A stretch of 64,000 nt of DNA, taken from positions 40,017,715 to 40,081,714 of the forward strand of contig CM031879.1 in the NCBI GenBank assembly GCA_018697195.1. Reading direction: 5' to 3'. Positions 38,101-51,734 of the stretch are shown in pieces; the first letter of the stretch is position 1; each line of letters begins with the position of its first letter. Source of the DNA: Certhia americana (lineage: Eukaryota > Chordata > Aves > Passeriformes > Certhiidae). A program made the translations under genes and the position numbers. The notes beneath the pieces were generated by a model. That model was not told where the DNA came from. It was given only the letters and a program-made list of their open reading frames with translations, and did no database searches.

Positions 38101-40721
38101 CTCTGTAAGTCATCTTGCTTCCCTCAAATGCTCTGAAACCTTTCCGCCACTGGCACATGAAATTTTGGGTCAGAATTTTTTGAACAAGTTTCAAGCAGAT
38201 GGTGTTGTTTTCCCAGCAACAGTACGTCTTTCTTCCTTAGTAAATGCTATCTGGTGTTCTCAGCCTTTTGCATTATCCAATGTACTAACCAGAAAGACTT
38301 CTGTTGAGTCAGCCTGGATATTACTCCTATTGCATTTGCCTGCAGAATACATAGAAAGACAAGGTTTATAAAAAGTTTTCTTTCATCAGTATTAATTATA
38401 TATGTATCATAATCTTGCAGCCCCATAATTCACTATTGACACCGTTAAAAAAGGGATTGCAAGTTTTATACCCTCAGAGCTGACATTTGACAGACTTGTT
38501 CTCTCTAAACTTTATCTGAACTTGCTGATTTAGCAGGCTGGATTTTAGCAGATCTTTTATATTAACAATTAGCCAGGTGGCTGTGGTTATCTCATCTTTA
38601 TATGGCAACACCACAATGGTTTTATGACAAACATAATGATGCTGTATTGAGAAATACAAGCCTGATATCACAGCTGAGACCTTAGGAAGGGGAGACACAG
38701 GATGTGGCACAGAGGTGCAGCTAGACAGGATGATGAGTTGAGACACAGGGTGGCATGGGAGACATGGCTGTAAATGTTCCATGGTCAGCTATTGACTTCA
38801 AAGAGTTAAGCTGGAAAAAACTGATCTTTAGATTAATGAAAAAAGGAAAACAAAGAAATAGCAGTGATAAATGTAGATGGCAATATACATGGTAAGTTCA
38901 GATGTAACTTGCAGATGCAGGACAATGAAGAAAAGAGCAAAGTTATAGGAGCATTCTAGAAAACACAGAAGCAGATCCTAGACTGAGGAAGAAGAGGACA
39001 TCAACATGAACCAAGAGAAGACTGCCAAGTGCTGACAAAACTTTAAATTTATCATAACATTCACTACACAAACATGGAAATACAAGTACAAATGAGCTCT
39101 GTAGTACTGCACCATGACAGATTCCTAGGTAGAGATTTATGGAGAAATAGCAATGGGTAGTTAGAAACAAGAATAAAAATCAGCTCCTTTACTGAAAAAC
39201 AAAAACAATGGATATACTGAAAACTAAGAAAAGATATTTACACATAAGCTAAACTCAAGTTAGCAGACTATTTCCCTAACAAAATAATTCCAAAAATGAG
39301 AAAGAAACATGTCAAAGTAGAAAAGAGGATTTAATCTCTATCCAACTAGAAATCTGTGAGAATTCAACAGTCATGTCCATGTCATGTCCTGCAGTCATGA
39401 CTATTGATTCTACCTCAAATGGCACCTGATACTCAGATTTAGGCAACTAAAGGCTACCTCTACTGGCAAGACAACTACTACTAGAAACTTCTACAAGAAA
39501 GCTCTACTAGGCACAACTGCCATGACGCAGGATCTTCAAAAAACCTCCAGCCTTCAGTAAAGGCTGCTGGAAATGGGAGGTATCAGCATTCAAGAATGTT
39601 TCAAACAGTATTTGGCACTGATGTAAAACAACTGAATTCTGCGCTGAGTGACCTGTAGTATAAACTGAATAGTTCTGTATTTGCACCAATAAATATAGAT
39701 ATTTTATTCTTGAACAGAATTTCACTAAGGAAAATAACATTTTTTCTTTAAATAAGGCTTTGATTTTTTTTTTTTCCTAAGCTGTAACTGCTATTATTTG
39801 TAGATTCACAAAATTCTCTGCTCATTCTAAACCAAAACTATGCTCTTACATAAAAAATTGTAATTCATATTAAAATGATTGACAGCTTTGCATGTGAAGG
39901 AACATGGAAGTGCACATGAAGAAAAACTTCAATGAAATAACTTAATTTTTGAATACATTTCCACAGGTTGATTTTCAAGCATGGAAGCTGCAGGTATAGT
40001 CCAAACAACCAACCAAAGACATTTTCAACAGAAGCATTAAAATAAATCTCCAAAACAAACTCCAAAGAAACAGTAATTCACTAGATTAAAGCTTCCTTCT
40101 ATATGAAATCTTTACTATAAAATCAACCACTGGAGAAAAAAACTACACTATAACAATCAGGCTAGGGATGAGTAATAACTACATGGAATGTGTGAGCACA
40201 TTTTGGAGAACATTTTCTTGTCTTTTAAGGATAATACAGTCAGTTCAGCACAGTTTCAAATATGTAAAATGCATTTTATGATTGGCTGCATTCTCATCCT
40301 GAAGAAGCTTTTTCATGGCTCAGAAGGAGGATCAGAACTTTCCTAGCAGTGGATCTGAATGATTAACTTGCCTGATGCAATAACGCATTCACCCAAATAC
40401 TTATTTAGTTATAAAAACTTAATAGACATATTGCAATAGGTATTACCTTATTTTAGAACGTGCATTACAGGGCATTATAAATACAGTTGATGGGTTTACT
40501 GGTACCTCAGAAATTTGTATGTTTCCAGAAAGATGTTTTGAAATACTTCTCCCAAAAGACTAGATGGTAAAAAAAAAAGTTTCAACTTTATCTTATTACA
40601 TCTGAAGACGTTTCTGAAGGCTAATTCAAGTGCTAAGATTAAAAAAAAAAAAAAAAAATGAGAATTTGAAGATTCTAGTGTATATATGAAAAAGGAAAGC
40701 AGAAAAGCATACTTCAAGCAA

Positions 40722-40747
40722 AATGCATTAGCAGAATGCATTAGCAG
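40722..40747. repeat. 13-bp perfect tandem duplication
   Basis: aatgcattagcag occurs twice back to back (40722-40734, 40735-40747). Confidence 0.9.
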
Positions 40748-40770
40748 AATACAAAGGTTATATTCTCATG

Positions 40771-40801
40771 TGATTCTGCATGCAAGTGAGATGCAGAATC
40801 A
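40771..40801. repeat. perfect 11-bp inverted repeat, 9-nt loop
   Basis: tgattctgcat (40771-40781) and atgcagaatca (40791-40801) are perfect reverse complements around gcaagtgag. The stem is well formed but short for a microRNA precursor. Confidence 0.8.
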
Positions 40802-40836
40802 TATTAACTCTTTCAATGTTTCTCTTTCCCTTTCAG

Positions 40837-40869
40837 GAGAATGATGATGAGCTGAGTTTGTGTTTATAG
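40837..40869 (+). other. exon-like segment (good 3' splice site, 10 codons to stop), unproven
   Basis: The tract 'tgtttctctttccctttcag' ends at 40836 and is a strong-looking acceptor. Reading from 40837 gives ENDDELSLCL and then TAG (40867-40869). It could be the start of a last exon, but I recognise no protein and there is no partner exon. Chance is the default explanation. Confidence 0.1.
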
Positions 40870-42184
40870 TCTGATTCTTAATTCTGGAGGCAAAGGTTGT
40901 AGATGACAGACATGCCTAGGGAACTATGAGTATTTAACATGGAGTTTTCTTAGGATTTTGCTTTATATGCATATATGAAAAGTACAATTTTTTAACATAA
41001 TTTAAAGAGTTCAAATTTATATCTTGGATATGTTTGCAAAAGGATCACAGAAAAGAAATCTATTAAAAAACCAAAAAAAAAGGAGAACAAAGTGGCTAAC
41101 ACAGATCTGCATGCATAGGCTGTAGGGAATAACCACATACATGTGTATTCTTACTTCCTCACTTCCTCACAAGAAACATTTAAGGGGGTAACTTCCTTTT
41201 CCATGGTGATTCCTGATCAGGAACTGGACCTGAAATGCCTCTCTCCTGAATTTCAAATGGTAATGCACCTTTTTCTCTGGAGAGTATCTCTCTACTCCAA
41301 CCTGAAAAAAAATACATTGAATGAGAAAATAAAATAAATTCCATCTTAAACCTCATTATACTATGACCATTACTACTATACTGCTTGTTTCTTAGAATAT
41401 GCATTTTCTGTCTGCCAGGGAAGCAGAATGGGTTCCAGGAAAGACACTAACAACTAAATAATATATTAAAAATAGAAACTGTTGAACAAGAGTAGATAAT
41501 GTGACAACTCATATCATTGTTTTACACTAAATATCAAAGCATCCATAGATATCCAGAAACACATTTTTGCCCTCACTTGTTTGGATGTGTTTCAGAAACA
41601 GCACAACAGTGATAACAGAAGCACCATTTCAGTTGAAATGTTAAAAATGGTGAAGTATTATAACTGCACCTTTTCCTGAGATACTATTTAATTTAGAGGT
41701 AGATATTTAATTCCGTTTTCTTGCTCCATGATTAAATTTTTGAAAATGAACTCTGATTAAATTCTGCTTTTCCTGCATCACTTTTAGAAAGGTGTCGGAG
41801 TCTGGAATTATGAGAGGTATTTCTTTGCATGTTTGAGAGATTTAAGAATCTCTGACAAACAGTGGTTTTAACCTTTGTTCATGGAAAAAGGGCTTTTAGG
41901 CTCTGAAATGAAACAGAGTTTTCAAGAGTGTGTATTAAATAGTAGAATAGTGTGTAGTTTTATCACAGGGTGAGAATTTTAGATATATGGGATTTTTAGG
42001 ATGTCAGACAGGTAAAGGCAAGATGGAGGAAGCACATGGCTTTTGGGTTTCTTCCTTCTTCTTCCTTGACTCCATCTTCTGCAGTGAGGTGGCACATTAT
42101 AGTTGGCTTAGAGTGAGTTTAACCTTCTAACATAGATAATAGTTACTGGAGTAGAATTATAAATACTGATCACGTGGATTGTAA

Positions 42185-42192
42185 TATAAATA
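42185..42192 (+). promoter_or_regulatory. LTR TATA box
   Basis: tataaata, within 'taatataaatatccacgcc', lies 48 bases upstream of the ATTAAA at 42240 and is the likely core promoter of the original provirus. Confidence 0.55.
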
Positions 42193-42239
42193 TCCACGCC
42201 ACCCTGAGGGTGGGAGCATTTTAGTATGGAGCATTAAGC

Positions 42240-42245
42240 ATTAAA
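42240..42245 (+). promoter_or_regulatory. LTR poly(A) signal ATTAAA
   Basis: attaaa in 'agcattaaacattgctattt', followed by a T-rich stretch, as at an R-U5 border. Confidence 0.5.
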
Positions 42246-42311
42246 CATTGCTATTTGTTATTCAGGGTTTTGTGCCTTGAACTGACCTGCAACGAAGAGC
42301 TCTGCATGTCA

Positions 42312-42975
42312 GGAACAGAACGTAATGATAAGAAATAATAAATAATGAAGAAAACAACAAGAAAGCCTCATGACCAGTCTTTTCAAACTCTCTGTCTGGG
42401 GAAAACAAAACTGTATACATTCTCAGAAGAAGAAAAACAGCTGATAAACAGAGACAAACACAAAAAAATAATTTTTTATAATTCCGAGAGAAAGGCTCAA
42501 AACAGAGTATTTTAAAAGGTTTAAGAGTAGGATTCGACACTGGAGAGAGTTAAGGCATACAACAGGATCAAATCTCTCCCATTCATCAGCAATAAATAAA
42601 AAACAAAAAAATAAAACAGCAGACAACAATACAGTTTGATTAAAGCTTTAAAATTCTCAATATATTTCAAACCCATAACTGCAGTAATCCAGCATAGTTC
42701 TCCTAGGGTAATAATCATAATTTTTAGTTCACATGCTGTACATCAGTGAGGAATTTCACCTGATTCCTTAAATTCTAGCTTCTAATGCAAGTTACTATTT
42801 TATTCAAAGTATTGATACCGCATATATTTTCTTCACAAGTGAAAAAGATAAACAAAAAAAATGACCATTCTTTCTCTAAAATCATAATTCTGACTAGAAT
42901 AAATTACATGAGCTGCTAGGATAACAGACCTCTAGCAGTGAGGAAAGATGACTGTGAAAAATATCTTTGTCTAAA
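42312..42975. other. AT-rich spacer, nothing recognised
   Basis: This lies between the LTR and a short CR1 tail. Overlapping minus-strand frames at 42262-42718 are hydrophobic low-complexity translations of A-rich DNA. Confidence 0.5.
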
Positions 42976-43048
42976 ATCTGTCCCTGCCCATGGCAGAGGG
43001 TTAAACTGGATGATCTTTAAGGCCCATTCCAAAACCATTTTGTGATTC
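42976..43048 (+). mobile_element. very short CR1 3' end
   Basis: tccctgcccatggcagaggg, then 'actggatgatctttaaggcc', 'cattccaaaaccatt' and 'ttgtgattcag' are the last 70 or so bases of a CR1 3' UTR. It is an extreme 5' truncation. Confidence 0.9.
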
Positions 43049-46000
43049 AGTAATTGTCAAATAATTAGAAAATTATCTCCAAAGTCTAAGATTTCTTTAA
43101 AAAAGCCAAATAAACTGGATTTTCTGCCTCCAAGATTGTCTGTTATGCTCAGACACTGATGATCCCCTTTAATCAAGATAATGCTGACATAATTACTTAA
43201 AAAAAAAGTTTGAAAGAAAATATAATTTGGGTATGTCCATTTTCTCATTTACATGTTTTTTCTAGCTAAAGATAATATTTCTATGTACTCAACATGTTTT
43301 TTTCCATATTTACAATCTTTGTTAGAAACTAAAGTTTTGGAAAGTTGTAGTCTAGCAGTTCCTTTTCAATTTTTTCTCCGGATGAACTGATCTCCTATTT
43401 TGTTTCTAGGAGTCTCTTCTAGTGAAATAGAAAGAGTGTAAATAGCATCTCTCTTTAGGGAAATATTTTGTTGCAGTGGATAGAATATCGATTAAAAAAT
43501 TAGAACCTCAAAATATTAGAAATAATCATTAATCACAGCTAAATATTAGTTCAGTAATAATTAGCTCATTATGGTTTACCTCTGCTTTTAAGTCCTTTTG
43601 TGCAGTAATTGGTGATCTGAAATAATCTGTCTAATTATGAATCCAGTAGTTTCTTCCCTGTATCATTTAATTTAGACATTGCTAGATGCCACACATCTGA
43701 TTTTTTATTTTAGTATTTTTGTCTCAAATGCAACTGGTCTTTTTATTACTGAGTATATAAGAAAATTGAAGATGCCAATTTTACAGAAAATTTCAACATT
43801 TCAAAGTTTTCAATATCTTCTGAGTAGGTTAGAAAAGTATTCTGTAAATGAATGAAATTAAAGCATAAGTGATTTTCAATGGAAATTAGAATTCATGTGT
43901 TCATTGTCATTGCCATAATTAAAGACTGCAAAAATAAATAAAAATATGTAATGAGCTCTTTTTATTTAGCATATTTCTTACATTTTTCTCGGTGAACTCA
44001 CCAAAATCAATTTTTGTTTCTGGCCAAGGATCTGACTGCAGCAAAATATTTTAGGAGAACTTTTCTGATCAGGTCTAACTCAGTAACAGTATGTCCCTGA
44101 AAGAAAACTAGTGTGTGCTAGATAGATGATCAGTATTTAAAATAACTGATTTTCCTTTTCACTTCAGTTTGCATGTGAGATTTTGTGGCAAAATATAGAA
44201 AATAGGCTCACAGTTTGAAAGCAGGCAGAAGCAGAGATGAAATCCTACACCACCTAGCAGAAAAGAGACCTGGACCTCCCATGACCCAGAGCAGCTGAAG
44301 TCCTTCAGCCTTCAGGCCCAATCTACCACCAGATTCTTGGCCATATGTGTCTCAATTCAGAAAATTTGTGGGTTTTGGCTACAAAGATGCTATTATTTCT
44401 GGATACCAATAAAGTTTATTCATGTGGTGATGAAAATTATATTACATCATTGCTAAGCTAACCAACTTTACTTATGCATAATTATATTCCAGGTTCAACT
44501 TACTTTTAAAACAGCCATTAATAAAATTACATGCTGCAAAAGTAGTCTTGTTTAATCAATGAATAAAATGGCTTCAATTACTGTACAAAATATTTTTAAA
44601 AGGGCAAATCAAAATGACTTAGGGGGTTATTTGAGAAAAAGTGTAGCTTATTATGAATCTTTCATTATATGATGCATAAATCATTGTAGAAAAGCCTGTA
44701 CTGTAAGCTAACTCAGGGGATGTTGAAAAGGTTAAAGCCTAGATAAATAATGAATGAGTGAAGGAAAAAAGAAAACCTTTTCCTTGGTGAGGTAAGGTAT
44801 TGTATCATGACAGATTTTGTATAGAATAGATTTATTAATATCTTCAAGCAAAATTTTTCTAAGGAACTTACTCATTAAAGGGGAAAAATGGACTCGTGCT
44901 GTCATCACCTGCTGTTTCTACAGTTAACAGATTTTTCTTAGTCCAAGGTTTCCCTAGATGTCTAAAAGGTGAAAGTAACTCTATAATTCTCTTTCCTCTC
45001 TTCCTCCAGGTATTCTTTCCTCTTAGTTTCCTGCCTCCAAAAAGACATAGCTCAAGATTTCAGCAGGGTATTAAAAAGAAGTATAAAATCATTATGCTCT
45101 ATTATTACCTTCCAAGTTCAAGTCATTGAACAAAGTTGGGTTTTAAGAGATGAAAGTATGGCTGAAAAAGAGCCCATAACTTACTTTTGCAGTTTATTTA
45201 CTTATTTATTGGATATGTCATGTTTATTGCTAAATCAAACATAAAGTAACATTCCCAAAGAATACAAAAATCTATGTAGATACAACTCAATGCTTTCTGA
45301 TGCTCAGAATGTGATCCTCTTCTCAGCAGTCACAGCAAGGATGCTCATTTTTGATAAAGAAAAAAATTATAACTGCTTACTTCTTATCCAACTAGTGTAA
45401 GACTATTGACATATACCAGAAAAATATTTGATATACATTTAAAACAAACAAACAAACCAAAACACCATTTCAGCACTTCTTGTTTCAGCTGAAGTATTTT
45501 GAATTCATCCAGCTTGGAAATAAATTTACACACAGCCTTACCAAAATTTGATCACGGAAAAGATAAGATAAGGAATGGATTATTAAATTAAAAATAAAAG
45601 GAAAATAAGTGAAAATACTGTATTTACTTCAAATATTGTGAGAAAAAGATCCTAATGATGAAAATGATGAAAAAAAAAGCACAGTGTTAAGTAATCTTTT
45701 TAGAAGATGCAGTGATCAATACTGGACATGCCTGTACTGCAGAGTTCAGTGCCGTATCTTTAAGATGTGAGACATTTTCCTTGCTGGGTCTACTTGAAAG
45801 TTTCAGATTGATCTTTTGGCCACACATAATTTCACCCCATCAGGTTCATGACACAATCCAAGCAGCTAAAATCCATGAAAAGTGTCATTCAACTGCAGAC
45901 ACACTCCAGGAACTCTGTCTGTGGTTTTGTTTTCTAGTCTGCCTGGCCTAAGGTTACCTCACTCCAGCTTCTATCTTTTTTGTTATCATCCCCATAATCT

Positions 46001-49000
46001 TTCTCTTTGTTCCCCTTTCTCTGTCTTGTACTACAGTTCTTTAGCCTGCTTGTGGGCCAGGCTCTCAATCTAGCCTTTTGGCTCAGCATTTTACTGCATT
46101 TCCTTTCTAGTACTTCTCTTAGTATGCTCTCAGTTTCCCAGCTTTTGTCTGCCTTACCTCAAGCAGTATTGTCTTCTGTTATCAGCCATCCCCAGCTCCC
46201 AGTCACTGTCTCACCTACCTTGTAGAGATCTCTTTGTTTGTATATTCTATAGTATCAAAGAGCATTAAAACCCCGGACCTACATCTTTTTTTTATTCTGT
46301 TTCTTTTGCTTTGTTATACTAGAAATTCCACAAATGTACTCTTCTCTGTAGAAGAAAATAACTTTGAAGGTATAACACAATGTATCCAGTCATCATGATC
46401 TCTGGTTATTTTGAAAACAGAGACGGATTTAGGAAAGAAAAGTTATCTAATGAATTATATTGTAGAGATTCTGTAGAGGTACCCAAGCAGATGAGCACTG
46501 AGAGTCGTAGTGTGTGTATGTGGTGGAACTGCCTTACTGAATAGAACAGAGCTGATGGCTTCATTAATTTACAATGCTCTGCAAATGGTGCAAAACACCA
46601 CATCACTACATTGTACATGTCAGCATTGGGAATGCTTTAGGGAGAAAATAAAAGAGCTGTGTTTTCACTGAGTGTAGACTGTTTTTGGAGTGTAAAACAA
46701 TATATAGTAAAATATTAAGTTTTCAAGGTTTGATTTTTGAGTTCATGTAGTTGTTCTACAAGACATAAATTGGTTGTTTACCTTTGGCTCAATAGATATT
46801 AATTCTATATCCTGCTATGTAAACCATTCACTTCAAAGGATGAAGAGCTTTGTTCAGAATCCAGCTTTGAATCAAGTGCATGAACCCCTGTGCATAAAAT
46901 AGCTTTCCATCATACACATTTCCAACTTTTAGTGTCTGCCCCATCCAACAGCCTATAGTTTACACTCATCTGGGTCCATAATACCACCTTAGGGACACTA
47001 CTATGGGAAGTAAATATGTGAAAGGTGAAATCCTTCCTCAATTTGGAATTCCGTCAGTTCTAGAGACAGTTTTCTCTTTCCATGAAAGGAATGTTTTACT
47101 CAAATAGTAAGTGAAGGCAGAAAATATTTCTTCATTTGGTTGAATTCCAGGTTTCCTGTTTATTTTCCAGCAAACCATGCTTGTTTTATTACAAAGGCAT
47201 GTAAATGAATGCATGAAGAAGCTCTCAAAGGTTTAGCAATTCATTTGTTAAGAATCTTTTCCACAAACACTGCAGGAATATTTTAAGTCCATCTAATGAT
47301 CTAGGTTATAAAAATGTGCTCATTAGAATTCATCTTAGGTAATCAGAAATATTAAGAAGTTATGTCCTGTTACACAATGCAGGTTGAAGCCTTTGCAAAT
47401 TCAGCCTTTTCCCACAAGATGTTTATATTCATCAGTGCAGACATGCTGAACAGTCAGGCTAGCATAAATATTTGCTAATCCATTTTGATAATGCCAGCAT
47501 TATTTAGGTTACTCAAGTCATTAGCTAGACAAAACAGGAACTGCAAACATGTGGGGTCTTTTTCCACCCTGATTAATTTTCTTAGTACTTAATCTCTGAG
47601 GTTTAAGAGATCCTACTTGTTTTCCTTTTCAGTGATTATAAAAAACTTCATTTAATATTTCTGTACTTCAGCATATTTCATGCAATATGATGACTTACAT
47701 TTCTTATATATTGTAACTCCCTTTTCATAATGCAAACTCTGTCAACATCTTAGAGCTCTCTTATGTCAGCATCTCCTGACAGGAATATAAACCTATGAGT
47801 GGGGTGAAACTGTTCAGTATGGGTAGTAAAGTTCCAACTTACAAAATAATTGTGGGGCACACCTAAAAATTTTTAAATGCTTGAGGAAAAACAAAAGGGG
47901 AGGAAGATATGACACTTCTTAATATGCATTGATAAAGAAATAAAAAAAAACAGTAAGAAACTTCAAAAGTAGTGAAAATGTGAAAAACTAGGAAATAAAA
48001 AAGTGGATGAGAATTGTTAAGCAAGTTTATGTTGGGGCAATTTTCTGAAAGATGAAGTGTTATCACTCAGAAGTGCTATGTAGCAATTTTAGCACATTCT
48101 CATGGAATTTGAAGTTTCTCTAAAGTGATTCTCCAGGAAGTCTCCTAGTAAGAAGATTCTGAAACCAAAGAAACTCCTATGAAATCGTCCAGTGAAAGCA
48201 TCAGAAAATGACAAAGACCATGAGCATCCTTTCTTATCTAACCCGGAAGGTGTTTATTTTTTTTAGTTCCTAATTTTCTAGATCTGAGCAGATTCATACA
48301 CCTAAGTGGGATCCAAAACTAGGTGGACAAATGCTTAAAAGAGCTGGAAGAATCCCATATGGCAGACACATCCAAGTGTGTTTAATACCAAGGCATAGGA
48401 CTTGTTTACTGAAAAGAAACAGATGCAGTCACTCTAGGAAAACAAAGCTGATGGTGTTGCTGGCAGTGTATCCTAAACATTTTTAAATACCAGAAGACAG
48501 GACCCTGGGTTGCCAGCAATGAGAAAGTCTAATCCATATGTAATATTCAAATACAATATACAATACAGTAATTTGCAAAATTACAATCTTATAAGATATG
48601 CCAATTTGCTAAGATTATATAAGAAAAATGCCAAGTTCTTAGAGTCAGTACCAAAAAAACTATATCATGTCTGGAAATAGGCTTGTATCAAATATGTATG
48701 GTTTTTATTAGCAGAAAGAACAATGACTACTCACCATTTTATTATCTCATTGCCTCTTAGAGGAGAAAATAAGATTGGTCTTTGGGCAACTCACAAAGAC
48801 TAATAATGAAAAATTACTTAGGTCAAAGATCCATTCTTGTAAATTCATCCAGGAGCATAAGAAATAAATTGTATATTAAATCTTTCTCTTTGCAGTATTG
48901 AGTAAATTAAGGAAAAAAATTCTGAAATGGGATCTCTCTATATTTTTCCTGCTTTGGTTCTTCTCAGTATTTAAACTTTTAGTCAGTTGTTTTGTGCTGT

Positions 49001-51734
49001 TTTGTTTGGGTTTTTTTGTTGTTGTTGTTCACCTCTATTATCTGGAGAAATATTTGATCCTTGCCTCAGGTGACTCCAAAAAATAGACGTTCACAGGGGA
49101 TAGGAAATTCTGACCACTTGTTACATGTTGTCATGTTTTAGCAGTAACCTCAGTTATTTGTGATGTAGGACTGTGGGCCAGAAAGACACAGAGAAGGTTC
49201 AGCTTGCTTATAGAGTGAGGAGTTTGGCCCTTGCCCACTGTAACTGTCACTGAATGCTCCATCATGTCCTTTCTGAACCACTGACATTTGGAGTTGCTAT
49301 AAGGTAGTAGGGTAAAGGCTGTTTTCAGCTTGTCTACTCTTTTTCCCCCTGAAATGCATTGAGACACCAGCCTGTCAGACAGGCTATGGGTGACTGCACT
49401 CATCAGGAGCCAGGTGGCAAGGAGAGTCTGCTGCAAAACTTCAGAAAATGGAACAGGCAAAGATGAAACAGAGATATAAAATAACATACAAAGACTGAAA
49501 ATTCAAGAAATGCAGAGAAAAATTACACTAGCAGTCTTCCATAAGATGCAAGAGGGCCACAATTATCATGACTCTATTATCTACTTAAATGTCTCCACAG
49601 GTGTTTCCTTCCAGTATTTGAAGCTTGTACAGAATAAAACACAAATGAAATTGATATTAGGTATTTACTATGAAAAACAGTATTATGTGGGTAACAACTA
49701 GTTCTATTCAGCAGCAAAAAACAAGCCCACAGACTTGCAGACCTGCAGACATCTGAAATTCAAGCAAAATAATTCTATCTAAAACCAAAACTCTTAGCAG
49801 AAAGACACACTAGGATTTCCAGCTGAGATGCATTAATATTTTAGTCAAGTCTTCCATGGCATTTAGTATAGCATGTATAATGCAGCATTCGAAAAGTTGC
49901 CTGACTCTCTTAGGACTGTAATTATTTCTGTAATTTTGAAACCTGGTAGGATATGGGTAACAGCAGTAATTATAGGCCAATTTTCTTAATTAATTCAGTC
50001 TGCAAAATACTCACACACACAATAGCAAAAATTATTAGAATAGATACCTACCAAAATTAATTTATAAAAAGAGACACTCAAACAATAACATAAGACTCTC
50101 CCTTGACCTCATTAATGAAATTTACAGTAAAATTAATGAAGTGATAGATGTAGTATCACCTAGAGCAGAGGGACCAAATTCAAAATTTAATAGCGTAATA
50201 TGTTTTTTACCAGAGTACAACCAGACAATGCAAAGGAAAAAAGAAAACTGCCTTTTCTGGAAACATATTTTCCTAATTAGCTTGAGTTGCTATTGAGGTC
50301 AAATATATTTATCAGCAGAAGAGATTTCTTTGGCTTTTCATTTATTTTTGACAAATAAAATCAGGTAATCAGAAATTTCCATTATTCTTGCCAATTTCCA
50401 TTCATCATGGATATAAATTTTTAGAAACGACTGATCAAAAATTTAAAAAAAATCAAACAATTAAAAGTTGGGAATAAGGGTTATAATCTTTCCCACTCCT
50501 TACAGCACAACTGAAGTTACCAAAGCAGCTGAGATCCTTAGGCCTGAACAAAATCTCCACTGAACCCAAGAAGATAAAAAAACCAAAAAAACAAAAAAAA
50601 AAAGAAAAAAAAAAAAAAACCCCAACGAAGGATTTTGGATCAGTATTAAAACTAACATGTCCTGATGCACTTGTGTACATTTGTGAAAATGTTTATCTTA
50701 ATTTTTTATGGAGAGTTATAACATCAGAAGTAGCTGATATCTAATTTTATTAGAGAAAAACATCTATTTATGAAATATACTAAAGGGAATGGAAAGTAAC
50801 AATATGTGAAAATATCTAACGAAATAAAACATTTTAGTTATTTGTTGACCTTCTTTCAGTCTCATTTGCTAAGAAGCACAGCAATTCATCTGATGTATTG
50901 CTGTATTGCTGTACTGACAGATACTCTGTTGCATTAGAAATAAAAAGTTCCTGGGGGAAAATAAAAATTCAGATGGCTTTAGAGTTTGTTTCCAATCAAG
51001 CAACAAAACCACTAGGAAAATGAACAATTTTCTGAAATTTTAAAAGTAGTTCCATTTTTTAATTACACAGAAACTTTTTTTTGTTTGTTTTTTTCTATTA
51101 ACAGGTACCTCTCTCTCTTACTTTAGATTCCTATGAAAGCAAGAGCAACAGATTATGAAAATTTATATAAACAATTATACTGATAAACAAAAATACAATA
51201 ACTCTTGATACAATCCTAGAACATGCATTAAAACACAGATACACATCTAGAGATCTGGTATTAGCTAGAACAGATTGGTTCCACTCTGTCTCATTTTGCA
51301 CAGTTATGCTGGCATGAAGTGAATTTAAAATGAGTTCAAAACACAGCATGCAATTATCCAGAACTAGTAACATACAAAGTCCTAATCCTGCCTTACCAAG
51401 CACAATCTATCACCACTGTGACAGCAAGGCTTAAAAACATTTAGAGATAAGAATTTTGTGTTTAATTGTAACCTAGGTTCTTGGAAAATCATTTTCTGAC
51501 ATATGCAGACCTCTCTTTGTCTGAACAGTTCATGGGAAGACAACCTCTGACAAAGCCATCCTCAGACAAGCTCTATTGTAACTGCAATACTGAAATTATC
51601 TCATTTTAACTCATATCCAGCCAAAAATATAGGTTAAAATATATCCCTGCACTTTCTTACTTGCCAGAACCTAAATGGATACACAATATGGCTTCACATG
51701 GTGTTGCACCAGGGCATGTTCTGATTTCAAATTA
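43049..51734. other. AT-rich non-genic sequence
   Basis: No transposon or gene could be recognised over 8.7 kb. The longest frame is 118 codons (49131-49487, minus), mixed in composition and unrecognised. A pyrimidine-rich, less AT-rich patch spans about 45840-46225, with three overlapping plus-strand frames of 63-79 codons rich in L and S. It contains the A-rich tract at 50574-50620. Confidence 0.5.
50574..50620. repeat. A-rich low-complexity tract
   Basis: Runs of A broken by cc, c and g, ending 'aaaaccccaacg'. This makes a false F-rich minus-strand frame (50453-50680). Confidence 0.9.

Larger units (their letters stand above)
35143..41792. other. AT-rich non-genic sequence
   Basis: No transposon or gene was recognised over 6.6 kb. 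Open frames reach 102 codons (38474-38782, minus) without recognisable protein features. The small repeats at 40641-40658 (18 A), 40722-40747 and 40771-40801 and the direct repeat acttcctc at 41153-41170 are the only structure, plus one weak exon-like spot at 40837-40869. Confidence 0.5.
41793..42311 (+). mobile_element. solo ERV LTR, third family
   Basis: Starts with tgtcggagtctggaattatg and keeps blocks I associate with a passerine LTR type: 'tttaacctttgttcatgg', 'gtgtattaaatagtagaata', 'atgtcagacaggtaaaggc', 'aagatggaggaagcacatgg', 'ttccttcttcttccttgac'. A TATA box (tataaata, 42185-42192) and an ATTAAA signal (42240-42245) lie in the order expected for U3-R-U5. An E-box cacgtg is at 42171-42176. 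The right end is placed near 42311 ('gcatgtca') with some doubt, and no target duplication was found. No retroviral genes flank it. Confidence 0.72.

Noticed and set aside
45840..46225. Pyrimidine-rich patch with three overlapping frames as an exon cluster
   Set aside because: The frames are L/S-rich by composition, with no recognised protein and no consistent splice phase.
49131..49487. 118-codon minus-strand frame, the longest in the window
   Set aside because: The translation shows no domain, signal peptide or motif that I recognise. There is no supporting splice or promoter context, and frames of this length arise by chance in 64 kb.
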